From contig JAGDYV010000140.1 in NCBI GenBank assembly GCA_049116495.1, forward strand, positions 1 through 64,000: a DNA stretch of 64,000 nt. Reading direction: 5' to 3'. Positions 1 to 8,450 of the stretch are shown here, one piece after another. Each line of letters starts with the position of its first letter. The first letter of the stretch is position 1. A program made the translations under genes and the position numbers. Under the pieces are notes generated by a model, which ran no database searches, was not told the DNA's origin, and was given only the letters and a program-made list of their open reading frames with translations. Source of the DNA: CAJQQK01 sp049116495. Lineage in GTDB: Bacteria; Pseudomonadota; Alphaproteobacteria; Rhizobiales; Hyphomicrobiaceae.

Positions 1-237
1 GATGATCGTGGTGTTGCGCCCGACGTTGCCGGAGCCGAGCCAGCCCTTTTCGAGAACGGCGACATTGGTGATGTTGTGCTTGCTGGCGAGGTAATAGGCG
101 GTTGCGAGGCCGTGGCCGCCGCCGCCGATAATTATCACATCGTAGCTCGCTTTCGGTTCCGGTTCGCGCCAGACTGGTTTCCAGCCCTTATTGCCGGTCA
201 GCGCCTCCTTGAGGATCGCCAAGGCGGAGTATTTCAT
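1..237 (-). CDS. soxB: Sarcosine oxidase beta subunit-type FAD oxidoreductase (partial, N-terminus only)
   Basis: Only the first 79 codons are inside the window; the 3' end lies beyond the left edge. The protein begins MKYSALAILKEAL and reaches an FAD-binding Rossmann motif, IIIGGGGHGLATAYYLA, at about residues 35-51, followed by VAVLEKGWLGSGN. This GGGGHGLATAYYLA/LEKGWLGSGN arrangement is typical of the beta subunit of heterotetrameric sarcosine oxidase, which oxidatively demethylates sarcosine with tetrahydrofolate as one-carbon acceptor. The other subunit genes (soxD, soxA, soxG) would be expected further left and cannot be seen. It is divergent from the luciferase-like gene at 415, with 177 bp between the two starts. 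A related DadA-family amine oxidase is the alternative. Confidence 0.8.
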   Translation of the reverse strand, partial: MKYSALAILKEALTGNKGWKPVWREPEPKASYDVIIIGGGGHGLATAYYLASKHNITNVAVLEKGWLGSGNVGRNTTII

Positions 238-414
238 GGTTGGGTTTCCTGTCGCCCGGGTCTGAAGTCGCGTGTTCCAATGGCGTTCGTGAAGTTGTTT
301 GGCGCACGGTTGGCGAATTCTGTCCGCGCGGAGAGATCAGGGCAAGTATTTTGCGCGTCGACTTGGAAAGTGTCGCGGGGAAAGTGCCGCGGGCACGGTT
401 TGGGAGGCAAGTTT

Positions 415-1284
415 ATGAAGTTCGGACTGCGGTATTGCAACACCGGCCGCTATGTTGACCCGGCAAAGGCGGTTGAACTGGCCCAAGCCGGCGAGGAAGC
501 CGGCTTTGAGTCCCTCTGGACTGTGGAGCACACGGTGCTGCCGGGCGGTTATGAATCGGCCTATCCCTATTCCGAAGATGGCAAGATTGCCTGCGGCAAT
601 AACGAAATTCCGTTGCCAGACCCGGTCGTTTGGATGTCCTACGTGGCGGCCGCGACCTCCAGGATCAATCTTGCCAGCGGCATTATTATTCTGCCGCAGC
701 ATAATCCGGTGGTGCTCGCCAAGCAGATCGGGACCCTCGATCATCTGAGCGGCGGACGCATCATCCTTGGGATCGGTGTTGGATGGCTTAAGGAAGAATT
801 TGATGCGCTCGGTGTGCCGTTTGCGGCGCGGGGACGGCGGACGGACGAGTATGTTGCGGCGATGCGCGAGCTATGGTCGGCCAAGGCGCCCACGTTCGAG
901 GGTGAGTTTGTCTCGTTCAAGGAAGCCTATTGCCTGCCGCAGCCGGTCCGCGGCGGCGTGCCGATCGTCATCGGCGGCGACTCAACCTTTGCGGCGCGCC
1001 GGGCCGGTCGGCTGGGTGATGGCTATTTCCCAGCTCGTGGTGCGCCCAAGGAGTACTTCGACCTGGTACGTAAAACGGCCGTCGAACATGGCCGCGATCC
1101 CGACAGCATCGAGTTCACGGTGGCAATGCCGGATGACCCGGATGAGATTCCGGCGCTGGCGGCGATGGGGGTTGGCCGGGTGCTGGTGCCGGTGACGCCG
1201 ATGGCGGGGCTGCCAGCGAAGGTCAAGTCGCCCGAGGATGCGCTGAGCTGGCGCGATATCATCGACAAGTACCGGACGGTTTGA
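415..1284 (+). CDS. Luciferase-like (LLM class) flavin/F420-type oxidoreductase
   Basis: 289 residues. The ATG at 415 is preceded by a GGGAGG ribosome binding site about 9 bp upstream, which argues against longer in-frame starts. The N-terminus MKFGLRYCNTGRYVD and the central GGRIILGIGVGWLKEEFDALG are hallmarks of the TIM-barrel bacterial luciferase superfamily, and the overall pattern matches subfamilies annotated as probable F420-dependent. Cofactor choice (FMNH2 or F420H2) cannot be settled from sequence. It is the first gene of a tight forward operon with an SDR, a crotonase and an enolase-superfamily protein, so an oxidative first step in degrading a small organic molecule is plausible. 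The substrate is unknown. Confidence 0.85.
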   Translation: MKFGLRYCNTGRYVDPAKAVELAQAGEEAGFESLWTVEHTVLPGGYESAYPYSEDGKIACGNNEIPLPDPVVWMSYVAAATSRINLASGIIILPQHNPVVLAKQIGTLDHLSGGRIILGIGVGWLKEEFDALGVPFAARGRRTDEYVAAMRELWSAKAPTFEGEFVSFKEAYCLPQPVRGGVPIVIGGDSTFAARRAGRLGDGYFPARGAPKEYFDLVRKTAVEHGRDPDSIEFTVAMPDDPDEIPALAAMGVGRVLVPVTPMAGLPAKVKSPEDALSWRDIIDKYRTV

Positions 1285-1303
1285 GGCAGAGGAGAACAGA
1301 CCC

Positions 1304-2065
1304 ATGCGTTTCCAGGATCAAGTGGTCGTCATCACCGGTGGCGGCAGCGGTATCGGCCGTGAGAGTGCGTTAGAGTTCGCGGGCGAGGGGGCGGTTGTCG
1401 CCGTTTCGGATATCGATCTGGCAACGGCGGAAGGTACGGCCGAGGAGATCAAGAAGCGCGGCGGCGAGGCATCGGCGTTCGCGCTCGACACGACGGACCC
1501 GGCGGCGGTGACGACGTTTTTCGAGACGGCGGAAAAGCGCTATGGGCGGCTCGATGTGCTGATCAACAGCGCCGGCATTCGAGAGATTTCGCCCGTGACC
1601 GAGCTTTCGCATGAAGAGTGGAGCCGGGTGATCGACGTCAACATCACCGGTGTTTTCCTTTGTGCACAGGCGTTCATCCGACGCCTCATGGCGGCCGGCA
1701 AACCAGGTGCCATCGTCAATCTGGCCTCGACACTCGGGGTTACCGCGGCACCCAACCGGGCGGCCTATACGGCATCGAAGCATGCCGTCGTCGGGCTCAC
1801 CAAGGAACTCGGGCTGGAGTTCGGCGAGACTGGCATTCGCGTTAACGCGGTTGGCCCGGGCGTGACGCGTACTTCGTTGACGGAACGCTATTTCCAAGAT
1901 GCTGAGATGGCCGAGACGATCAAATCAATCCATGCCATGCATCGTTGGGGTGAGGCGCGTGAGATTGCCCGTGCGATCCTGTTCCTCGCCTCCGACGATG
2001 CGAGCTTCATCACCGGCACGACATTGATGGTCGATGGCGGCTGGACGGCCGGCAAGGCGATGTGA
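1304..2065 (+). CDS. Short-chain dehydrogenase/reductase (SDR)
   Basis: 253 residues, the usual length for a classical SDR. The NAD(P)-binding motif TGGGSGIG spans residues 11-18. The NSAG motif, the catalytic Ser142 (NLAST) and the YTASK motif with Tyr155 and Lys159 are all present, and the C-terminus ITGTTLMVDGGWTAGKAM is typical. The enzyme should oxidise or reduce an alcohol/carbonyl with NAD(P). The acidic residue after the second beta strand (VSDID) favours NAD(H). It starts 19 bp after the luciferase-like gene and is probably co-transcribed with it. The substrate is not predictable. Confidence 0.92.
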   Translation: MRFQDQVVVITGGGSGIGRESALEFAGEGAVVAVSDIDLATAEGTAEEIKKRGGEASAFALDTTDPAAVTTFFETAEKRYGRLDVLINSAGIREISPVTELSHEEWSRVIDVNITGVFLCAQAFIRRLMAAGKPGAIVNLASTLGVTAAPNRAAYTASKHAVVGLTKELGLEFGETGIRVNAVGPGVTRTSLTERYFQDAEMAETIKSIHAMHRWGEAREIARAILFLASDDASFITGTTLMVDGGWTAGKAM

Positions 2066-2111
2066 TTGATACGCAAGACCTGAACGTTTGATTGCTGCAA
2101 AGGAGGCCCGC

Positions 2112-2915
2112 GTGGCTGAAGCTATCCCCCTGTCGCCGGAACATCTCGTTGTCGATCGCAGTGACCCGGCCGTGGCGGTCGTGACCATCAACCGGCCGAA
2201 GCGGCGCAATGCGATGACGCTGGCGATGTGGCAGGAGATCGGTCGCATTTTTGACCGGCTTGGCGCCGAGCGGGAGGTTCGGGCCATCATCCTGACCGGC
2301 GCCGGCGATGGTTTTTGCGCCGGCGCGGATATTTCGGAGTTCGAAGCGGTGCGCAAAACGGTTGAAGACGGCCGTGCCTACGAAGCGGCAGCGGATGTCA
2401 GCCAATCGGCGATGGCGGCCTGCGTGAAACCGACGATCGCTGCGATCATGGGGCCGTGTTACGGCGGTGGCGTTGGATTGGCATTGTCGTGTGATTTCCG
2501 GGTGGCGGACGAGACAGCGTACTTCGCGATCCCGGCGGCGCGCCTTTCAAACGTTTACGGCGTTGTCGAAACGCGGGCGGTGTTCGATGCGGTCGGTCTG
2601 GCGGCGGCCAAGGAAGTGCTGTTCACTGGGCGGCGCTATGACGTTGACGAGGCGCACCGGATCGGACTTGCGACGCATCGAGCCAAAGGCAACGCTCTTG
2701 ATGGCGCGCGTGACCTGGCTGCCAGCATGGCGACATCCGCACCGCTGACGATCAAAGGCACCAAGATTGTTCTCGAGGCGATTGCGCGCAGCGAAGTCGA
2801 CAAACGCCACGATGCGATCAAGGCGGTTGCCGACGAGGCGATGGCGAGCGAGGACTACAAGGAAGGCGTTGCAGCGTTCGCAGCCAAACGTGACCCGGTG
2901 TTCAAGGGCAAGTAG
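2112..2915 (+). CDS. Enoyl-CoA hydratase/isomerase (crotonase) family protein
   Basis: 267 residues from the GTG at 2112, chosen because an AAAGGAGG ribosome binding site lies 6 bp upstream; a TTG at 2088 would add eight residues but has no such signal. The crotonase oxyanion-hole segments are visible: GFCAGADISEF and GPCYGGGVGLALSCDF. The usual hydratase glutamate after the second loop is replaced (GVGLAL), so simple hydration of enoyl-CoA may not be the reaction; isomerase, hydrolase or lyase chemistry is equally possible. It is the third gene of the operon beginning at 415. It acts on an acyl-CoA thioester, so a CoA ligase or transferase should supply its substrate; the CaiB protein at 17659 is one candidate. 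Confidence 0.88.
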   Translation: MAEAIPLSPEHLVVDRSDPAVAVVTINRPKRRNAMTLAMWQEIGRIFDRLGAEREVRAIILTGAGDGFCAGADISEFEAVRKTVEDGRAYEAAADVSQSAMAACVKPTIAAIMGPCYGGGVGLALSCDFRVADETAYFAIPAARLSNVYGVVETRAVFDAVGLAAAKEVLFTGRRYDVDEAHRIGLATHRAKGNALDGARDLAASMATSAPLTIKGTKIVLEAIARSEVDKRHDAIKAVADEAMASEDYKEGVAAFAAKRDPVFKGK

Positions 2916-3012
2916 GCGATGCTCAAGTAGATTTCGGCTGGCGTTCTTTGCGATTGCGATGATCAAGCGCGCTGAGCCTGGCGAGGCAGACGTATCTTGG
3001 AGTTGGTTTCTG

Positions 3013-4140
3013 GTGAAGATTGAACGGGTCCATATTGATGTGTTTCGGGCGCCGGTTGACAATCCGGTGGTCGCTTCGTTTGGAACAATTCCCAGCCGGG
3101 GCGTTGCCATGCTGCGGCTTGAAGATGCCGATGGCGCCATCGGATGGGGTGATATCTGGGGCAACTTTCCGACGGTGACGACGGAATATCGCGCCAAGCT
3201 GGCCGCATTTGTCCTGCCCAACTTGTTGCTTGGCAAAACGATTGACGACATCCCGCAATTCTATCATGGGTTGATGCGTGATCTGCATGTCATGACGGTA
3301 CAGGCCGATGAGCCGGGGCCGATTGCGGCCGTGCTGGCAGCGGTCGATCAGGCACTGTGGGACTTGCGTGCGCGCAAAGCGGATGTGCCCCTGCGAAAAC
3401 TCCTCAATGCGGATGCGTCGGATCGCGTGCCGGGCTACGCGAGCGGGCTCAACCCCGGCGATGGACCGGAAACGGTTGTCACGCAACGCGGCAAGGGACA
3501 TCGCAACTTCAAGATCAAGATTGGCTTCGGCGACGATATCGACAAGCGCAATGTCGATCGGATCATCGCGGGACTGTCGCCCGGGGAGCGGCTCTTCGTC
3601 GACGCCAATCAACGCTGGTCCCTGCCGGAGGCGATTGCGGCGGGGGAGTGGTTGGCTGCTGCCGGCGTTGGCTGGTTTGAGGAACCGATGGTCGCGGATA
3701 CGCCGGATGATCAATGGCAAGCGCTCAAGGCCGCCGTTGACTTGCCGCTTGCCGGTGCTGAAAACCTGCGCGGGTTGACGACGGTTGAACGGTCGTTTGA
3801 CTGGCTCGATTTCATTCAGCCCGATGTTGGCAAATGGGGCGGTGTGACGGACTGCTTCGATATTGCCGGCAAGGCGATCGCGGCGGGCAGGACGTATTGT
3901 CCGCACTGGCTCGGCGGTGGGGTCGGGCTGTTGCATTCCGCACAAATTCTCGCGGCCGCCGGAGGTGACGGGTTGCTCGAGATGGATGTCAACGAGAACC
4001 CGTTGCGCGACAGTGTTCTGGCCGGTGCCTTGGCGATCGACAACGGCCATGTCGACCTGCCGATGGCGGCGGGTATCGGCGTGACGCCTGATCTCGACAA
4101 GATCGAGCATTGGCGGGTCGATGGTGCGGTGCTGGAATAG
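3013..4140 (+). CDS. Mandelate racemase/muconate lactonizing enzyme family (enolase superfamily) dehydratase or racemase
   Basis: 375 residues from the GTG at 3013; an ATG at 2959 would add 18 residues but lacks a better ribosome binding site. The enolase-superfamily active site is complete: the KIK motif with Lys167 and Lys169 as acid/base, metal ligands Asp197 (DAN), Glu224 (FEEP) and Glu250 (AEN), and His298 (PHW) on the opposite face. This Lys-x-Lys plus His pattern is known from mandelate racemases and several acid-sugar dehydratases. The enzyme should abstract the alpha proton of a carboxylate and either racemise it or eliminate water. It is the last gene of the forward operon. The substrate is unknown. 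Confidence 0.9.
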   Translation: MKIERVHIDVFRAPVDNPVVASFGTIPSRGVAMLRLEDADGAIGWGDIWGNFPTVTTEYRAKLAAFVLPNLLLGKTIDDIPQFYHGLMRDLHVMTVQADEPGPIAAVLAAVDQALWDLRARKADVPLRKLLNADASDRVPGYASGLNPGDGPETVVTQRGKGHRNFKIKIGFGDDIDKRNVDRIIAGLSPGERLFVDANQRWSLPEAIAAGEWLAAAGVGWFEEPMVADTPDDQWQALKAAVDLPLAGAENLRGLTTVERSFDWLDFIQPDVGKWGGVTDCFDIAGKAIAAGRTYCPHWLGGGVGLLHSAQILAAAGGDGLLEMDVNENPLRDSVLAGALAIDNGHVDLPMAAGIGVTPDLDKIEHWRVDGAVLE

Positions 4141-4156
4141 CTGCAAAGGTGGCTGC

Positions 4157-4588
4157 TTACTCAGCCGCGTGCGCGTGCGGCTCTTGCGGCATTTCGGCGA
4201 GTTCGATGACCATGTTGCCGGTGCAGGCCGGATCGAGAAAGACGATGCGGCAGTTGCCGTGACCGATCATCGGTTCGTCCGTTTGAAAGGTCATGCCTTT
4301 GTCTCGTAGTTCGGTCATCGACGCGTCGATATCATCGACTTCAAGGCAGATGTGGAACAAGCCCTCGCCATGCTCGGCGATCCACTTGCTGGTGCCGGTG
4401 TGGGGCTCGTCCGATTGCAACAGCTCGATGTAGGTTTCACCGATCGGGAACATTGCGAGGCTGGTTGCGTGCTCAGGCAGATGTTCTTCGTATTCCATCT
4501 CGATGCCGAGCTTGTTTTCGAGAACGTCGCGCATCGCCTGCATGTTCTTGACGGCGACGGCGATGTGTTCGATGCGCTTGATCTTCAT
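4157..4588 (-). CDS. Glyoxalase/VOC superfamily protein, methylmalonyl-CoA epimerase-like
   Basis: 143 residues with two VOC beta-alpha-beta repeats. The start RIEHIAVAVKNM and the second repeat GLFHICLEVDDID closely follow methylmalonyl-CoA epimerase. Metal ligands His8, His79 and Glu129 are at the expected spots. Epimerase activity on a 2-methylmalonyl-CoA-type substrate would link propionyl-CoA products to succinyl-CoA. The gene lies 62 bp downstream of the GST gene on the same strand and converges on the enolase-superfamily gene. VOC proteins share little sequence and have diverse functions, so another isomerase or lyase role is possible. Confidence 0.75.
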   Translation of the reverse strand: MKIKRIEHIAVAVKNMQAMRDVLENKLGIEMEYEEHLPEHATSLAMFPIGETYIELLQSDEPHTGTSKWIAEHGEGLFHICLEVDDIDASMTELRDKGMTFQTDEPMIGHGNCRIVFLDPACTGNMVIELAEMPQEPHAHAAE

Positions 4589-4650
4589 GGTGCGTTTCCT
4601 TTAGCAGCAGGTGTTGCGGGAACCGGGGGAATGAAAACAGTGTGCGGGTG

Positions 4651-5214
4651 CTATGGCGCTTCTGCTTCGAGGGTGCGGATGATGGCAGGGCGCTGCAGCA
4701 TCTGGTCGTGATGGCGTTTGAGATTTTGCAGGCTGCCGGCCGGCAGGTCGCTGGCGCCGGCGAGACGCCAATAGAGGCGGAATAGATGAATATCGGCGAT
4801 CGAGTAGTTGCCGATGGCCCATTCGTTGTCGCCGAGGCGGTTGTCGGCGACCTCGAAGGCAGGCATCGCGAGGTCGAGGCCTTTGCTCCACACCGGATGC
4901 AGGCCGGACGCGACATAGGACATCCATGAGATGACCTGCGCCTGGGCTTCAATATCGTTGTCTGGCGGCAACAGCTTGGCGTCGGGGAAGCGCCTGGCGA
5001 GGTAGAACAGGATGGCTGCGACCTCGGTCAGGACGCGGCCGTCGATCAACAGGGTTGGGACCTTGCCGGCGGGGTTAAGCGCAAGGTAGTCCGGTGTGCG
5101 CGTCTCCTTGTCGGGTATCGAGAGCCGGCGGGCTTCGAACGGCGCTCCGATTTCATGGAGCGCAATGTGCGGTGCGAACGAACTTGAGCCGGGCGCGAAG
5201 TAAAGCGTGAGCAT
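4651..5214 (-). CDS. Glutathione S-transferase family protein
   Basis: 187 residues starting MLTLYFAPGSSSFAPHIALHEIG, a thioredoxin-like N-terminal domain with the GST active-site serine region (APGSSS), then NPAGKVPTLLIDGRVLTEVAAILFYLA, the conserved cis-proline and glutathione-binding segment. A helical C-terminal domain follows, with ADIHLFRLYWRLAG. Beta-class bacterial GSTs such as GstA and LigE-type enzymes share this layout. It probably conjugates or uses glutathione in detoxification or ether/halide cleavage. It precedes the VOC gene at 4588 in a two-gene reverse unit and is divergent from the PhyH gene at 5357. Confidence 0.85.
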   Translation of the reverse strand: MLTLYFAPGSSSFAPHIALHEIGAPFEARRLSIPDKETRTPDYLALNPAGKVPTLLIDGRVLTEVAAILFYLARRFPDAKLLPPDNDIEAQAQVISWMSYVASGLHPVWSKGLDLAMPAFEVADNRLGDNEWAIGNYSIADIHLFRLYWRLAGASDLPAGSLQNLKRHHDQMLQRPAIIRTLEAEAP

Positions 5215-5356
5215 GGCGTACCTTTCTGGTCTTCGTTTTTGGGTATCGCCAGGGCGATTGACGGGTTTGGCCAAGTCATTTAGCCGTGGATCAAGCGCCT
5301 GTGCAACGTTCAGTGCTGTGATCGCGCTGTCGTGAACAACCCGGGAAGGATGCGAG

Positions 5357-6127
5357 ATGCTGAGCGAAGCCGAGATCGCCACGTACCATGACAAGGGTTA
5401 TGTCGTGCCGGATTATCGCCTGCCGGATGAGACGCTCGAGCGTATTCGGGCCGACCACGATGTCCTGCTCGCGAAGCACCCGGAGTTTCGCGATAACTGC
5501 TCGGCGCTGCTGCACTACGATCTCGGATTTCTCAACTATGCGCGCAATCCGGACATTCTGGATATGGTCGAGCAGTTGATCGGGCCAGACATTTGCCTTT
5601 GGAACATGAGCTTTTTTGCCAAGCCGGCGCTCAATGGCAAGAAGACGCCGTATCACCAGGACGGTGAGTACTGGCCGATCCAGCCGCTCGCAACGTGCAC
5701 CGCGTGGATCGCGATTGATGCGGCGACGGAGGAAAACGGTTGCCTCAAATACATTCCAGGATCGCACAAGGATCACAAGCTGATGGCGCACGAGGTCAAG
5801 CCGGATGCCGACTACACGCTCAATCGCGAACTGGCGAAGACGGAATACGATGAGAGCATCGCCGAAAACCTGATCCTGCCGGCTGGCGGCATGGCGTTTC
5901 ATGATGTCTACATCGCGCATGGCTCGGAAGAGAACCACTCATCGGAACCGCGCCGGGGCATGACGCTGCGGTTGATGCCGACGACGTCGGTCTACGATCG
6001 GGATCTTGCGCGGCGGCGTGTTGCCGAGCGCGGTGGCAACGACATGTCACATCATTCGATCTTTCTGCTGCGCGGCAAGGATGCCTCGGGCGAGAATGAT
6101 TTTCGCGTGCGTATGCCGGCGGATTGA
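5357..6127 (+). CDS. Phytanoyl-CoA dioxygenase (PhyH) family Fe(II)/2-oxoglutarate oxygenase
   Basis: 256 residues. The non-haem iron facial triad is visible: His100 and Asp102 in YHQDGEYW and the distal His188 in AHGSEENHSS, followed by Arg199 for 2-oxoglutarate. The segment TAWIAIDAATEENGCLKYIPGSHK is the family's characteristic core. Such enzymes hydroxylate small molecules or acyl-CoAs, and some cleave C-N or C-P bonds. It probably forms an operon with the Asp/Glu racemase-like gene starting 36 bp after its stop. Activity is likely; the substrate is unknown. Confidence 0.9.
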   Translation: MLSEAEIATYHDKGYVVPDYRLPDETLERIRADHDVLLAKHPEFRDNCSALLHYDLGFLNYARNPDILDMVEQLIGPDICLWNMSFFAKPALNGKKTPYHQDGEYWPIQPLATCTAWIAIDAATEENGCLKYIPGSHKDHKLMAHEVKPDADYTLNRELAKTEYDESIAENLILPAGGMAFHDVYIAHGSEENHSSEPRRGMTLRLMPTTSVYDRDLARRRVAERGGNDMSHHSIFLLRGKDASGENDFRVRMPAD

Positions 6128-6163
6128 TCCGGGACGTAATACCCATCGAGGATTGGAGCCGTC

Positions 6164-6904
6164 ATGTCGAAGCGCTTTCTGAACGGTGATGGTTGGCGAG
6201 CGCGGATCGGCATTGTCGTGCCCAGCGTGAACACGGTCATGGAGCCGTGGGCCGCGCGGGTCGTGCCGGACGGTGTCAGCGTGCATTTCTCGCGCATGTT
6301 CATTGAGCCGGAGACGACGGCTGAGACGTTGTGCGAGATGGATCGTGGCGAAGGGCGGGCCGCGCTGAAGCAGTTGTCGAGCCTGCATCCGCACGTCATG
6401 GCATACGGCTGTACGGCTTCGAGCATTGTCCAAGGTGTTGACTACGACGCCCATTTGCGCGGTGAAATCGCGGACGGCTTTGCGGTCCCGGCGACGACCG
6501 CTGCGCATGCGATCGTCACGGCGGCGCAAACGCTTGGCGCGGCAACGGTCTCGGTCGTGTCGCCCTATCCGGCGGCGGTCGACGAGATGGAGCACCGCTA
6601 TTTCTCGCAAACCGGTTTCGAGGTTGTTGGCGGTGCCTTTCTTGGGATCTCGGATGGCTTCGCGCTTGCCGAACCGGAGCCGGGCACGTTGTTCGAACTC
6701 GGTCTCAATGGCTGCGATGATCGCGCCGATGCGTTGGTCATGTCGTGTCTCAATACGCGGTCGCATACCGTCATCGCGGCGTTGGAGCAGGCGCTCGGAA
6801 AGCCCGTCATCACGTCGACACAGGCGACGCTGTGGCATGCGTTGCGTTTGGCTGGTGTCGATGATGCGATCTCAGGATACGGATGCCTGCTTGAGCAGCA
6901 TTGA
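6164..6904 (+). CDS. Asp/Glu racemase superfamily protein, maleate isomerase/arylmalonate decarboxylase-like
   Basis: 246 residues. The N-terminus GWRARIGIVVPSVNTVMEPW matches the maleate isomerase/arylmalonate decarboxylase branch of the Asp/Glu racemase superfamily. Two catalytic cysteines are present at the expected places: Cys83 in YGCTASS and Cys195 in MSCLNTRS. A two-cysteine active site favours cis-trans isomerisation of maleate-like diacids or racemisation, not decarboxylation, which uses one cysteine. It follows the PhyH gene with a short gap. Maleate-like intermediates arise in aromatic and pyridine catabolism, but no ring-cleavage enzyme is evident next to it. Confidence 0.82.
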   Translation: MSKRFLNGDGWRARIGIVVPSVNTVMEPWAARVVPDGVSVHFSRMFIEPETTAETLCEMDRGEGRAALKQLSSLHPHVMAYGCTASSIVQGVDYDAHLRGEIADGFAVPATTAAHAIVTAAQTLGAATVSVVSPYPAAVDEMEHRYFSQTGFEVVGGAFLGISDGFALAEPEPGTLFELGLNGCDDRADALVMSCLNTRSHTVIAALEQALGKPVITSTQATLWHALRLAGVDDAISGYGCLLEQH

Positions 6905-6928
6905 CGGTTGGGCTCAGGGATTGTCGCA

Positions 6929-7097
6929 GTTGGGTTACGCGGGCCACACCGTGCGATAACGATAGGTCCCGGGACCGCTAACCCAACCTACGGCTCATCT
7001 GATTGTTTTAAAGTACTGATTAATATCGAGAAATCGTAGGTTGACTTGGCTGCCCAGCGAGACATCGGCACGGCAAAACGTCGAACGCGTAACCCAA
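6929..7097. repeat. REP-like cluster of inverted repeats
   Basis: The 265 bp between the convergent genes ending at 6904 and 7170 holds nested inverted repeats instead of a gene. GTTGGGTTA at 6929-6937 is complemented by TAACCCAAC at 6979-6987. TTGGGTTACGCG at 6930-6941 is complemented exactly by CGCGTAACCCAA at 7086-7097. AACCTACG at 6985-6992 is complemented by CGTAGGTT at 7035-7042. A perfect 12 bp palindrome, GGTCCCGGGACC, lies at 6965-6976. The TTGGGTTA/TAACCCAACCTACG core resembles a widespread bacterial extragenic palindrome type; that kinship is from memory of such repeats and is unverified. It may also act as a bidirectional transcription end. Confidence 0.55.
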
Positions 7098-7169
7098 CGC
7101 ATCGTTGCCGTTCCATCCACCACACCGACACCGGCATGAGGAAACGAGCCGAACTTCTGGACGGGCTGC

Positions 7170-8021
7170 TCACACCGGCCGGTCGCCTTCGATGGTGACG
7201 CGGTGCATGTGGCGGCGCTGGCCCTGATAGTCGTTGAGCGCATGATGCTGCGTGCAGCGGTTGTCCCAGATTGCCAGGGTGCCGGGTTCCCACCGCAGGC
7301 GGCACTGGAACTCGGGGCGCACGATGTGATCGGCCAGGTAGTTGATCAGCGGATTGCTTTCATCGCGCGTCATGTCCTTGAAGTGCAGCGTGTGCGCGCG
7401 GCTGACGTAGAGTGCCTTGCGGCCGGTCTCGGGATGGGTGCGCACGATTGGGTGTTCGGCGACGAAGGTTTCGGTCGGGATGACCGCCTTGCCCATTTCG
7501 CCGAGCTTGCTGACCTGGGCGGCGCGGCCGCCCGCATACCCTTTGTCGGAATCGAATATGCCGATCAGGCCGTCGAGCATCTGTTTCATGCCCGGAGATA
7601 GTGCGTCATAGGCCCGGTAGGCATTGGTGAACATCGTGTCGCCGCCGTATTCGGGAACTTCGACGGCATACAGGAGCGTGCCGAGGTCAGGACATTCCTT
7701 GTAGGAGGTGTCGGAATGCCAAGTGCTGCCGAAGGCGTGGGTGTCATCTTCGGTCTTGATCAGGGCGTTGACTTCCGGGTGGCCATCAAGGCCCTTGAGG
7801 AAGGGATAGACGGCCGGCTTGCCGAAATGCCGGGCGAGGTCGACCTGTGTCTTGGGGGAGATGTCCTGCTCGCGGAAATAGACCATCAGGTGGTCGAGGA
7901 AGGCCTGGTGGATATCGACGATCTGCTCGTTGGCGAGAGGCTTTGAGAGATCGACGCCACTGATTTCGGCGCCCATGCTGCCGGCCAGGCGCTTGATCTT
8001 GATGGAACCGTTACTGCTCAT
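7170..8021 (-). CDS. TauD/TfdA family Fe(II)/2-oxoglutarate dioxygenase
   Basis: 283 residues, the typical family length. Iron ligands are His102 and Asp104 in the TWHSDTSY motif and the distal His259 in WDNRCTQHHALNDY; Arg274 in HMHRVTIEGDRPV should bind 2-oxoglutarate. The protein aligns by eye along its whole length with taurine and 2,4-D dioxygenases. The reaction is hydroxylation next to a heteroatom followed by collapse, releasing for example sulfite, phenol or an amine. It is the last gene of the reverse operon marR-sulfatase-acnX-tauD and begins 15 bp after the small aconitase X subunit ends. Taurine itself is not implied. Confidence 0.92.
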   Translation of the reverse strand: MSSNGSIKIKRLAGSMGAEISGVDLSKPLANEQIVDIHQAFLDHLMVYFREQDISPKTQVDLARHFGKPAVYPFLKGLDGHPEVNALIKTEDDTHAFGSTWHSDTSYKECPDLGTLLYAVEVPEYGGDTMFTNAYRAYDALSPGMKQMLDGLIGIFDSDKGYAGGRAAQVSKLGEMGKAVIPTETFVAEHPIVRTHPETGRKALYVSRAHTLHFKDMTRDESNPLINYLADHIVRPEFQCRLRWEPGTLAIWDNRCTQHHALNDYQGQRRHMHRVTIEGDRPV

Positions 8022-8036
8022 AGGACGTCTCCTTTC

Positions 8037-8450
8037 TCAGGCCCGCGATAGGATCGTGACCAGACCTTGGTCGGGGATGACGCGCAACTGGTCACCCGTA
8101 TTGATCAACTTCGTGATGTCGCCATCCACAAATCGGTCGCACATGGTCAGATCGGCGAGTGCTGCGCCCTGCGCCAGAATGGTGTTGGCGGTGTTGAACA
8201 GGATCGCTTTGGGTGCAATCCCGCGCGATTTCATCTCATGCAGCATCCAGGCCGACGCGACGCCGCCCTTCGATGTGTTGAGCACCAGGATCTGGTCGAC
8301 ATAGGACTGCCCGACGAGCTTGTGCTGGGGGCGCGAGAAGACACCCTTGAGGCGATCGAGATCGTAACGGGCGGAGAAATTGTCGTCGGCAACGAGGGCG
8401 GTGCCTTCAACGACCGGGCCGATCCCGACATGACATTTGAGTTCGGTCAT
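8037..8450 (-). CDS. Aconitase X swivel domain / small subunit (DUF126)
   Basis: 137 residues. The start ATG at 8450 overlaps the stop of the large subunit in an ATGA arrangement, which signals translational coupling. The segment GTALVADDNFSARYDLD and the central VLNTSKGGVASAWMLHEM correspond to the swivelling domain of aconitase X, usually annotated DUF126. With the large subunit it forms a split-type aconitase X. Characterised members are cis-3-hydroxy-L-proline dehydratase in bacteria and mevalonate 5-phosphate dehydratase in archaea; both eliminate water from a hydroxy acid. Confidence 0.88.
   Translation of the reverse strand: MTELKCHVGIGPVVEGTALVADDNFSARYDLDRLKGVFSRPQHKLVGQSYVDQILVLNTSKGGVASAWMLHEMKSRGIAPKAILFNTANTILAQGAALADLTMCDRFVDGDITKLINTGDQLRVIPDQGLVTILSRA

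Noticed and set aside
2923..4146. 407-codon open frame on the reverse strand opposite the enolase-superfamily gene
   Set aside because: The forward frame has a complete enolase-superfamily active site; the reverse frame shows no motif and is an antisense shadow.
7170..8021. Calling the dioxygenase taurine dioxygenase (tauD)
   Set aside because: The family is certain, but no taurine transport genes adjoin it and the operon context is a sulfatase with aconitase X, so the specific name is not supported.
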